Assembly: GCA_003991915.1 (NCBI GenBank)
Contig: RQTK01000034.1
Coordinates: 62,090 to 126,089 of the forward strand
DNA length: 64,000 nt
DNA from: Elysia chlorotica
Taxonomy: Eukaryota > Mollusca > Gastropoda > Plakobranchidae
Direction: 5' to 3'
Below the pieces are notes generated by a model. That model was not told where the DNA came from. It did not search any database and saw only the letters and a list, made by a program, of their open reading frames with translations. The position numbers and the translations under genes were made by a program. Shown piece by piece: positions 12,001-24,000 of this stretch (position 1 is the stretch's first letter; every line of letters starts with the position of its first letter).

Positions 12001-15000
12001 AAATATAATCTTGTCCTCAACAACTTATTAAAAAGTTAGTAAAAGAATCCGTTTCAAGCATTTCCTCCCAATATGCATTAAGAGCGAAGTACATGTAATA
12101 AGCCCCGAGAAAATTGTTTGGATATAAGGTATTATAGCCTCCTATCTGTCCTGACTAGAGAACCTTTCCCGTTTGCTTGATAATCTTATCAACTACAAAA
12201 AAAATTACACAAAACTAGTCAAAAAAAAGTCAATAAAAATAATCAAATTTTCTAAATCTAAATTTGGGAACTCCTATCTCTATCTCTAAACTAGCTGCAG
12301 ATAGATGCCAGTAACTTGGTTGTTATAGATCCATCTGTGCATAATTGCATGTCTAAACTAGCTGCAGATAGATGCCAGTAACTTGGTTGTTATAGATCCA
12401 TCTGTGCATAATTGTATGTCTAAACTAGCTGCAGATAGATGCCAGTACCTTGGTTGTTATAGATCCATTTATGCATTATTGTATGTCTAAACTAGCTGCA
12501 GATAGATGCCAGTACCTTGGTTGTTATAGATCCATCTGTGCATTATTGTATGTCTAAACTAGCTGCAGATAGATGCCAGTACCTTGGTTGTTATAGATCC
12601 ATCTGTGCATTATTGTATGTCTGTCTCGGCCAAAAGGGGAGGGGGCGAACTGCCGCAAGTGCTAGAGCCTTGCTTTCCAGATCGGGAGGTTCTCGGTAGG
12701 AACCGCATGATAGGTCAAATTTTAATTGTCTAATGTAATCCCCCACTTGTTGGGCTGGTGTACATCAGTTTGATGTGCCTGGCTGAGACAGGAGTCCAGG
12801 TCTCCTCGCCCTGTCTCATGTGTAGCCACACACAAAATTGTCAGACATCAGTGCCTTAAGCAACCAACTCAACTCAACTTAATGTCTACGAAGAGCACTA
12901 GATCTAGTTTAAAAAAGACGTGTATACATGGGTCGGCGTGTTGGCCTTAACGTTTATTTTAATTGTAGATGTAAAAACAACAATCTGTATAGGCTCAATA
13001 GAATCATTCAATATTAGCTATCTCTAATCTAGGGAACTTTTAGATCTCTGTATCTCCCCCGGTTCTCATAGATATGTGCAGCATGACAGTGATTTTTAGG
13101 AGATATAGGCCTGATTTTGTCATTGGTCTTGGAAAATGTAGATCTATTCGTGTGTACTGTTGGACCGAATGACAATATAAGATTTCACGTCAAATTACTT
13201 GACCACAGAAAGCCCCTATCAAACCATTATTTTTTGAAGACTTGTCAGTTCATACCCAGCCATTTTGTTAGGCTTTGTTGTTTACTGCCAGTTTTTTTTA
13301 AATTTACGTTGTGGATAGAGTTGTAGTAATTCATAGACTTACCTGATGACAAGTTGATACTTTTAAATCAAAATTAAAATCAAAATTGTTATATGCAATC
13401 AATTCACAAGATGCAACTGCATCTCAGCATTCCACGGTGATAATTTTCCCTCCAATATTTCTCATTTCTATTTTGTGTGTTTCAAAATTTCCTCTTTGGC
13501 CTTTGGGAGGGTTGGCAGTAAGGTATGATAAAAATTGACTATAAAAAATTAATGAGGTGGAAAAGGTGAGCCCTAATTAGAACTTCATGTGCATAATCCA
13601 TTCTGTTGAAATATTCAAACTTTACTACAATTTGTCAGAATTGATGTTGTAGACATTGCTGACCGAAAGCTCTCCCCCATGTCTGTGTGTCGTGGCCAGC
13701 AACTGGAGAAAGGCCAGCGGCCGAAGGGTCTGTGCTCCATGCCCGCGGCCGCAGGGACAAACGGTTCCGCGCTGCTCATCCTTGTCGGCCAGAAGGAACT
13801 GGACGAGTCCGCACTGCTCATGCCGACCACAGAGGCCGATTTCCGACTGTCCCTCAAGTACATCATCCTCAAGTCAGGTCAGCTTGAAAGGTTTTTTGGT
13901 GTTGGTAGTCGTAGAAATGTTGATTGGAACCTGTGGTCGTAGGAATGTTGATTGCTACCTGTTGTTGTAGAAATGTTGATTGCTACCTGTGGTCGTAGAA
14001 ATGTTGATTGATACCTGTGGTCGTAGAAATGTTGATTGGAACCTGAGATGATTGCTACCTGTGGTCGTAGAAATGTTGATTGGAACCTGTGGTTGTAGAA
14101 ATGTTGATTGGAACCTGTGGTTGTAGAAATGTTGATTGCTACCTGTGGTTGTAGAAATGTTGATTGGAACCTGTGGTTGTAGAAATGTTGATTGCTACCT
14201 GAGATTGTAGAAATGTTGATTGCTACCTGTGGTCGTAGAAATGTTGATTGGAACCTGTGGTTGTAGAAATGTTGATTGCTATGTTGTGTGAATATTTCAA
14301 AATGGCATGGTGCAAGACAGTGATATATTTTTATTATTGTTATTCTGATTTTGTAGGGCATGACCACAGAGCAAGGAAAGCGAGATCCACCTTGAGGGGC
14401 GGTGGTCCTCGGAGACGGGGCCAAGAAAGGCCTGCCCAGTCTGGTCAAGTCTGAGAGCATGAGGGAGGCCGGCGGCCCCGCCCATCAGACGGGCGTCCGG
14501 CGAGAGCGCAGCGGCAGCGTGAAGAATGAGCTGGCCGGCTTCGTGCGGGGGTTGTCTCCCATCTCTCAGTCTGAGCACGACTCGCCTGCAGGTACGATGG
14601 TAGAGTCTGGTCAGAAAAATGAGCTCACTTTTCCCATTGCACAAAATGTAAAGAAAAACAAACAAAATTGTCCAAAGAGGTTTGTGGTAAGAACCGGCTT
14701 TAATGCGATTCCACTCAAGTTTATACGAAAAATGTATGACTTAATCGTAGAGTACTATTTTTGAAACTTTATTTTGAGTACCTGTACTCCACATGTTTGG
14801 CCACGAATCAAAGATTCCCTTTTAACCCAAATCATACGTTGGGGGAATCGCGTATGTGCAAATTGTTTTGTCCCCTCTACCGAACATGGGATCGAAATTG
14901 ACCCCTGATGTACGGATTGGATTGCATAATTTGTTCCTTCTCTACGGCACATGGGATCAAAATGTTCCCCCCACATACGGTTCAGGTGTGAAAACATGCT

Positions 15001-18000
15001 ATATGATTAGGGTTACCAGCATGTTGTCTGGATTCATAGCATCTTTGTTTTTTTCTTTACTAAGCTTGAAAAAGTGGAAAGATTGGAACATTACATGATT
15101 TTTTATTCTGTCTATTTGCTTAATGGGATGTATGGTAACTAATGAATCTGAGTGTTTGTTACGTTCGCAGACTTGGAGCTTCATCTATCCAGACCTGAGC
15201 TCAGGCCCACCGACCACACATCGAAAATGATTGAAGAACTGCCAGGTGGTTCTCTGCCCTCAGCAAATAGCGACGATATCCAAACAGACTTCATGAAATT
15301 TTCCTCGCAAGCGCCATCATTCAACAATGAAAAACTTGCTAGTGCATATGAACTGAGGCGGCCACAGCATTCAAGCAGTGCTAGCGGTTTACAGAGAGAC
15401 AGGCACAATGGGGAACCTTCACCCCAAGAAAACAGACAAGTTGAAAAGGAACGGACCCCTGGGCTTATATCTAAAAGCAGCAAGGAGACGTCAGGAAGTC
15501 CCAGCGTCAGTGACCAAAGTTCTCCATCCCAAGCAGACTTGTGCGGGTCGGCTGAAGCCCAGGAGGCGACGTCCTCAGCAGGTGAAAGAGGGTTTCCCTC
15601 TGGACGTGAGAGCACCGTGTCCACTCCAGACAGCGGCGTGGCTCTCAACGCCAGTCCAGGCTGTGGTCAGACGCCGTCTCCGCGCCCCGGTTCCACGCCG
15701 GCCAGTCCCCGGTCTGACAAGCTCGGCGCAGATGGAGGGGCGGCCAACGTGGGCGCAGACGCGGGATTTGCCAGTGTGGAGAGACAGGTCCAAACCCAGG
15801 TCAGTGAAATCGGCTTCAGACTGAAAAGTTTTTTTTTATCCTAAGCAAGGCCTACGAAACTAGAAGGCCAAGTCACTGAATCGAAAGAAGTGAAAAGATT
15901 TTGGCACACCAAGGAGGAAAGTGATTTTATTTCCTTTAATTTTAAGCACAGATAGGACAGAGTGATACTTAGAGAGTATTTTTCAGCCCACACGATCAGC
16001 CTACACTGCAAATGTAAAGTGCTAAAATAATCTATGTAGGCATTTTCTGTTATTTTTGAAAATTCATAATTGATATCATATTTAGTATCTACTGTTGCCA
16101 TGGCTTGCCAACATACAGGAGACATCCCAGTTACGACTGAGTTTAGTCTGTGAAGCAGCCTTGGACCGTGAAAGATGGCGCCGAATGACAGCCCACCTCG
16201 GAGACGGGACGGCACAGTGATAGATAGTTGCTAAATAAAAAAGGTGCGCAGGAGGATGCGAAGATGTTAAAAAATAGCTCACTTTGATTCTCGCTGCGAG
16301 TTTATGTATATTTTGGTGACTTTGCCTTCTAGTTTTGGACACCTTGATCCAAAGTTAATATTTAACATTAACTGCAAAGTAAATAAAGGGAATTAATGCC
16401 TTAGGAAAAAAAAGTTTTTATAAATTCATGCATTCATCAAGTGCCACGCTTTGTAGAGTTAGTGATCACTTTCCTCAACACTTCCTGACCTGTCACTTTC
16501 CCCAAGTTCGGCCATTTTGTTCATTCGTTAATTATGTTTAGTTTTGTTTTCCTAGACCTGCCTACTTGTACCAATTTGATTGGTATATACTGATTTTCGT
16601 AGTCAATTCCGATTTCCATATGAATGTACCGATTTTTAAACTGAAGATATTGAGCAGCGCCTTAGCCAATTTTGTTCTCTTTAATTAGGCTTAGTTTTTT
16701 TCGCAATGCGACTGCCTCTGTTCGCTGCTCATGAAGAGACCTAAGACTAACCCACAGACCTGCCTGCTTTTCCCGATTTTTGTCGTCAATCCGAATGGCA
16801 GAGTGGTTAAGCACACTGGGCTTCGCCTTGGCAAGGCACTCCCTATACACATGTACTCATGATTAACACTGACCCAACTGATAGAGAAAAACAGCATTTG
16901 TAACTATTTTTTGCCAGGGGAGTACCTAACTGAGGCTTTTTCAAGTAGACAGGCCTGAACCCAGTTTTGCACCTACATTTTTTCATCCACTTTATATTAT
17001 AGCCGATATAGTGGTGACGTTAAACATTAATCCGACTCGGCTTTATATATTACATTTAAGCCTAATTCGTCAACACTACCAATGTAGAAGCCTACGTGCA
17101 AGCAATGTCACAATACCTGCTTTCATTTTCAGGAAACTCAGTTTTGCCCTCGCTATTCTTGATGTGTTATTCTCAGTGTTATTCCATCCACTGAGGGGGC
17201 GCGGTAGCCCAAGGGTAGAAGATCGGCTTCTGACACAGGCTGACAAAATTGTTAAAATTAGAATTACAAGTTACCCAACCTAGCTCAACTTTATTGCGAT
17301 TAACTTCTAAAAAATTTGAAAATTTTAACCATAAGTTAGCTTTTGTTGGGAGGTTGTAAGAAAGCAATAGATTTGCGTGGATCCCTAGAGAGGAAACAAA
17401 ACCTTTGTAATGCTTGAGAAGAAGCCGCAGTGACCACAAAGTTTTGAATCAATTGGAGCTGCTCTTTCGGTGTTTAAGCACTTATACACAATTTTAAGCC
17501 ATATAAAAAAATATATTGACAAAGCATTCCACCCTTTTAGAATGTCTTGAATTTTGAAAGAGAATTTATTGCACGTTTGCAATTGACAAGTGTGGAAATT
17601 TCTAAAAATGACATTTGAGCAAGGGTGTGAAGTTAACAAATACATACAATGTATATGAATTGTTAATGCTTTCCAGCAGGTTAGGACTTCAATACTGTTG
17701 GGAACATATTATAGCGTCTTATTTTCTTGTAAATACCGTTTTTATGATGACCTGGAAGAGTGTCTGATGTGACATGTCACATATGTCAATTGCCAAAAAT
17801 CTCATTAATTGACATGAATCTATAAATAATACAGCACACATTTATCTATTGTTGCTTTATAAAGATGTTAAAAAATATTAATAATAATTTTATTTTCTAT
17901 ACAATATTCAGTGAATTTTTTGTCAAAATAGATTTAACCAAGTTAACAATAATATTTTATTCAAACTAAAACACTATTATTTAGTGCATTATGGCAAAAT

Positions 18001-21000
18001 GTAATAGAAATGTGTATAGCAATATTGAGGTAGAAGCGCTATACAATTACACTCCCAGTACACATGTACAGATCACACAAAACATGATTTACCCAGACCC
18101 AACAAGTAGGGTAAAAATGTGGCCACATTATAAATCCATGCAGAAATCTCTCTGTCTCTGTCTTCTGTCTGCTCATTTGCTTGAAGTTGAATCTTGGCTT
18201 ACATGAATATTTGATAACCCTAGACCTACACGCCCATCGCACAAACAAGGCCTTTGCCCTGTTAGGGACTATTTTAGGGAAGTAAAATCTATTATATTGA
18301 AACGGAAGATGTGTGGATCAATACAAAAAGGTTCTATCACAAGAGCGTATTAACCCGACCTCCGTGTGTGCAGCATGACGGGAAAAGGCTAATTAAAGTT
18401 TGAGTAATTTCTAGTACATTTGTACTTTCTTCGAGTCAGTCGCAGCCGATTTGGTGAACACTACTAATGTAGAAGCCTACGTGCAAGCAATGTCACAATG
18501 TCTACTTTCATTTTCAGGAAACTCAGTTTTGCCTTAGCTATTCTTGATGTGTTATTCTCAGTGTTATTCCTTCCTTTGAGGGGGCGCGGTAGCCCAGGGG
18601 AAGAAGATCGGCTTTTGACACAGGCTGACAAAATTGTAAAAATTAGAATTACAAGTTACCCAACCTAGCTCAACTTTATTGCGATTAACTTCTAAAAAAT
18701 TGAAAATTTTTAACCATAAGTTAGCTTTTGTTTGGAGGTTGTAAGAAAGCACTTCATTTTCGTGGATCCCTAGAGAGGAAATAAAACCTTTGTAATGCTT
18801 GAGAACGAAGCCGCAGTGACCACAAAGTTTTGAATCAATTGGAGCTGCTGTTTCGATGTTTAAGCACTTATACACAATTTAAGCGATTTAAAATAATATA
18901 TTGAGAGTGCATTTCACCCTTTTAGAATGTCTTGAAAGAGAATTTATTGCACGTTTGCAATTGACAAGTGTGGAAATTTCTAAAAATGACATTTGGACAA
19001 AGGTGTGAAGTTAGCAAATACATACAATGTATATGAATTGTTAATGCTTTCCAGCACGTTAGGACTTCAATACTGTTGGGAACATAGTATAGCGTCTTAT
19101 TTTCTTGTAAATACTGTTTTTATGATGACCTGGAAGAGTGTTTGATGTCACATAATTATGTCAATTGCCTAAGAATAAGATCTCATTAATTGACCTGAAT
19201 CTATAAATAATACAATACACATTTATCTATTGTTGCTTTATGTACCAAAGAAAATTTTAAAGCCAAAAGCATAGTTTTGTTACTACATTTTCACAAAATT
19301 AAAGTGTGACATGTCACATCAGACATTTCTGTATAAGATTATCTCTCTTTTCACCACAAACCGAGAATCCACTGTCACAAACTTGTAACAAAGGTTTTGA
19401 CAATTAACATGTTAAACTAATTTAGAACCCAAATAGATACTCCATGTCCAGATAATTAGAGAGTTAAGTGTCTGGTGTGACGCCACCCCACTAAATCACA
19501 TCAGACACTTTCAAACACCATTACAAAAACAATTTCCAAATTACTTAATTTAAAAAAAATATCTACTCTTATTTTTTAAAGCTAAATCTAGATACAAATT
19601 TGGATGCATAAAAATTATTGCACTCATTTTATTTTAAAAAATTTGGTGTCTGATGTTACTTATAGCTAAAAACACAAATCATAATTTAACATCAGGCAAC
19701 GATGTAACAAATTTTTAGGAATATTTTAAGAAAAAAATTAAAGACAATCCTATTTAATATTTTAATAACATTAGTTGTTGCTTTGCTAATGATAATGATA
19801 TGCATGCAGTACATTTTATCAGATTTTTTATTAGATCTAATGTCTGATGTTTTTTTAAGCTGAATTGAATCTTCCTTCCACACAAGATCATGAAAACAAT
19901 GTTTCTCATTTTATTCTACTCTCATTCAGAAAAACAGTATAGAATCATTGCAGCAGAGGCTAAAAAAGCTATCACTGTAAGTTCTTTGTTTTCTCTGTTT
20001 TTGAAATAAGATTATTATGTCATTTGATGCCTGCAATTTATATTTCACTGCACTAAGTGGGATATTAAAGTTGTCTTTGAACAATGAAAACCGGGGCTTT
20101 TGAAAGTTTGGGAAGTAAAGTTGTCTTTGAACAATGAAAACCGGGGCTTTTGAAAGTTTGGGAAGTAAAAATAATCAGGGTGTCTCTCTAAAGCTCTGTT
20201 GAGATAGTGAGAGAAAGGCAATCTTTATAAATTGTCCTAACAATATTTGACATGGTTTTCACTTTGGATATGGTAGCACTGCTACAGACTAGAACTAGTA
20301 CAAGTAGTAGAAGGGCATGTCAGCACTGACACCCAGCCTGGGAGTGCCGCGACAGTTTCACGCATCAAGCAATGATGTATGTTCCTCATGTGAAAAGTGT
20401 TTACAATCACTATCTTGGGAATGTTTTCATCCTCATGCCTGTAGTTTTACTGGTAGACAGTCGGATGCAGCGCCCAGTAGACAGTCGGATGCAGTGCCCA
20501 GTAGACAGTCGGATGCAGTGCTATGGAAACAGTTGGGTGTAGTGCCATAGATTGAACACTTATCAACACACGAGAATTATGTTGATGCTTTTTTTTTTTT
20601 TTAATAGATCTAGATTGTTTTCTTCACCATAAGATTATGTGACATCACATCTATGTCTTGGCCTAATTTATTTAGAAAAAATGTCAGATGACAAATCCAT
20701 TTCCTGACTATGACAATGACATCTACGTTTGACAGCACGTCGACTCTGTGCGTAGCCGCAATCTGTACGAGTTGCTCTATACTCACTTCCATGCGCATTT
20801 TCTCTGCTGTCGCATTGACTCTTTACAATATTTTTTTTTACGCAAATCACCTACTCATGATGCACCATATTTATGCCAACGAAACTATGTTGTGGTCATT
20901 CTAACGTAATGTTTGGCACAATCCTCATTCCAGAACTGTCGAGGAATCCTGTTGTGTTTTCCCTACCAAGTACCAAGAGTTGTCCAAGCCAGGTAATAGT

Positions 21001-24000
21001 GAACGATGAAGGACACGATCAAAGATCAAACCTGTCCATATTGACACTTTTATACATTTTTTCCCTCTGATTTCCTCTTTATTTAATCAAATGAATTGAT
21101 ATTCAGATTGTCACAACATTTTTTGAAACTGAGAAACACATCAAAGGTTTTTAAAAGTTGCTTGAATGTTCTGTCTTGATTTGCGATTCTATGCTTTGCA
21201 ATCCAATTTTGGGTTTGTTTGATAAATAAGGATCGTAGGGAGGAAATGTTGATTTAAATATGGGGTCAAGTCCAAAGGTGTCATTTCTGAACAGGTCATT
21301 TACGGAAGCCCATATCTAATTAGATATTCAAGCTTTTTCAGTAGGAATTGAATTTATCAATAGGTTATCTCCTGGAGAGACAACTATAGATAGCATTTGA
21401 TCATGAGATTAACATTTTTTAAATTGTAAAAAATTTTTTTCCTAATTTTGAGTCTTAAAACCGAGGTACGTTATTAGTATAAATCTACATAGGCACTTTT
21501 TTGTACACTTGCCCAAGCATGTGGAAACACTTCTTTGCAAAAGAAAATTGTTATGTGGTCAGTTTAGGCTTTATGGAGGTGTAACGCTAATTTCTCATGT
21601 CACGTCAGACTACATCTAAATCACATTAGACACTTGAATTGGGATTTTAATATAATTTCATCTGTTTATGATTACAAACTTGTGTTGACTGATTTAGATG
21701 TGTTATAGAGGTCATTCCTTTGTAGTTTCTTGAAATCTAGCGTTTAGAATAAGCGAACAGATGCTTTGTGACAAAAATGTCTCCATGTCCAAGATTATTA
21801 GACCTAATAAAAAACCTGATAAAATGTAATGCATGCATATCATTAGCAAATAAATTACTAAAGTTCTTTAAAATATTAGATATGATTGTCTTTTTTAAGT
21901 TTTTTCTTTCAGTATGTCTAAAAATTTGATTCATGGTTGCCTGATATTATTTGCTGTGTGTTTTCAGCTATAAGTATAAGAAACATCAGACACTAAATTT
22001 CTTAAAATAAAATGGGTGCAAATTTTAGGCCTCCAAATCTGTTTTTAGATTTAGCTTCAATAGACAGAGTAGATATTTTAAAAATTAAGTAATTTTCAGA
22101 TTGTTTTTGTAATGGTGTTTTGAAGTGTCTGGTGTGATTCAGGGGGGTGGCGTCACATTAGACACTTATTTCTCTAATTAGATGGACTTGGAGTATATAT
22201 TTGAGTAGTTTAAATGTTAATTACTGTCAAAACCTTTGTTAGAAGTTTGTGACAGTTGATTCTCGGTTTCTGGGGAAAAAGAGAAAAAAATCTGATACAA
22301 AATTGTCCGGTGTGACATGTCACACTTTAATTTTGTGAAAATGTAGAAGCCTACTATTACTAAAGAAAGAAAACCATAGAAATCTCTAATTAAACGCAGT
22401 TTTCAAATGAGGTTAACAACTGTCTATAAAATTTAAAACTTTAGTGGTTCAGTTATCCCCTTCTGTAATTTGAATTCTTTTAATTCAAAGTTTAAATCAA
22501 ATCCCAAGCAATTTGAATTATGAGGTTTCCACTGTATAACTGTAAGCCCTCACGTTTTTACACAAGTGCATACCTGCAGTGGGACCCTCGCTACAGCACG
22601 GCATTTCGAGAATCCCTGTTTGTACATACAGCGGGAGGGGGGAGGGGGGTGTGACCTGGGTTCTCCAAACTAAGGGTCAATCAAACAGCCACGGTGGTCT
22701 AGATCTAGACCCAAGACGAAGGTGTAGTGTGATACAGTATGTAAATGTAATAGGGAAGGGGTCTTCAACTGGCATTCTCTCAAAGATATGGCAACGGGCA
22801 GTCGAGTGATGAATGAGATGGAGATAAGGAGACTCGGAGACAGAGAGTTTTTAGTTTTACGTCATGTCAGCACAGTAATGGCTATATTGTGGCGAGAGAG
22901 AGAGGAAAAAGGAGTGGGCAGGGGTGGGTAAATGGTGTAACTGTTAGATATAGGTGGCCCCAGATCCTGTGTAAGCACTGTAACTGTAGGGCCTACTGTG
23001 TACACAAAGAAAAGAACGTGAAAGCCAGTGAACTAATGACAGTTTACATACTTCAAGGGTCATGGCTCACGTTAATTCTATTTTTTTTCAAAAGGGAAAT
23101 AATAAGTGTTAAAAATTGGAATTTTCGCTTGTTTCCCCTTGGCATGTCTATAGCAGGGCTTGCTTATAGAGGGATTTTTTTTCTGGCACCAAAGGTCCTC
23201 GCTGTAGTCATGTTTTACTATAGTGCTTCATTTAGCAATGCTTTTCCAAATTTAAACGTAATTGGACAACAAATTGTAAAAAAGAAAAAAAGAAAGTGAT
23301 TTGCTTGTTTTTCAACGTCTACCAGAAGTTTTGGGTGTGGTTTGTGTTTGACTTTGCTTATTTGTCCATCACCATCAGAACTAATCCGTGTGGTGTGTGT
23401 TTATATTTGGTTATTTTTCCATCCCCATCAGAACTAATCCATGTGTGTGTTTATATTTGGTTATTTTTCCATCACCATCAGAACTAATCCGTGTGGTGTG
23501 TGACCGCCCCGGTTCGGCCACTGAGACCAAGACTTTTCTGCTGGACAACGGCCGTCTGAAACTCGAGTCAGTCAAACTGGCCTTTGGTTTGTCCATCGTA
23601 GAGCTCTGTTTAGGTGAGTTGTTTAAAGGTATCCATTTTCTTTTAGAAACCAATACTGCTCTCCCGCATAGAACTTTATAGTTGCGATCAGATCAAAAGG
23701 TGCCATTTTCTAACATGTTTTTTTAGGGAGCCTATAACTACATTGTAATTCAATATTCAAGCTTTTTCAATAGGAATTGTGTTTATCAACAGCTTATATC
23801 CTAGAGACAAAGTCTAAAGATCTGGTCATGAGATTAACAGTTTTTCTACTTGGAAGGTATTATTTCCTAATATAGACCTAAAAACCGAGGTATGTTAGTA
23901 TAAATCTACCTAGGCACTTCTTTGTACACTTGCCCAGCACTACTTTATAAAATAAAAGGCCGAAAATAAAATTGTTCTGTGGCTAGATTAGATGTTGATG

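Noticed and set aside
13879-14460. 193-codon minus-strand open frame with a repeating NQHFYNHRFQS motif
   Set aside because: It is the antisense reading of the 28-bp minisatellite plus a WDCP exon; repeats with no stops leave the frame open by chance.
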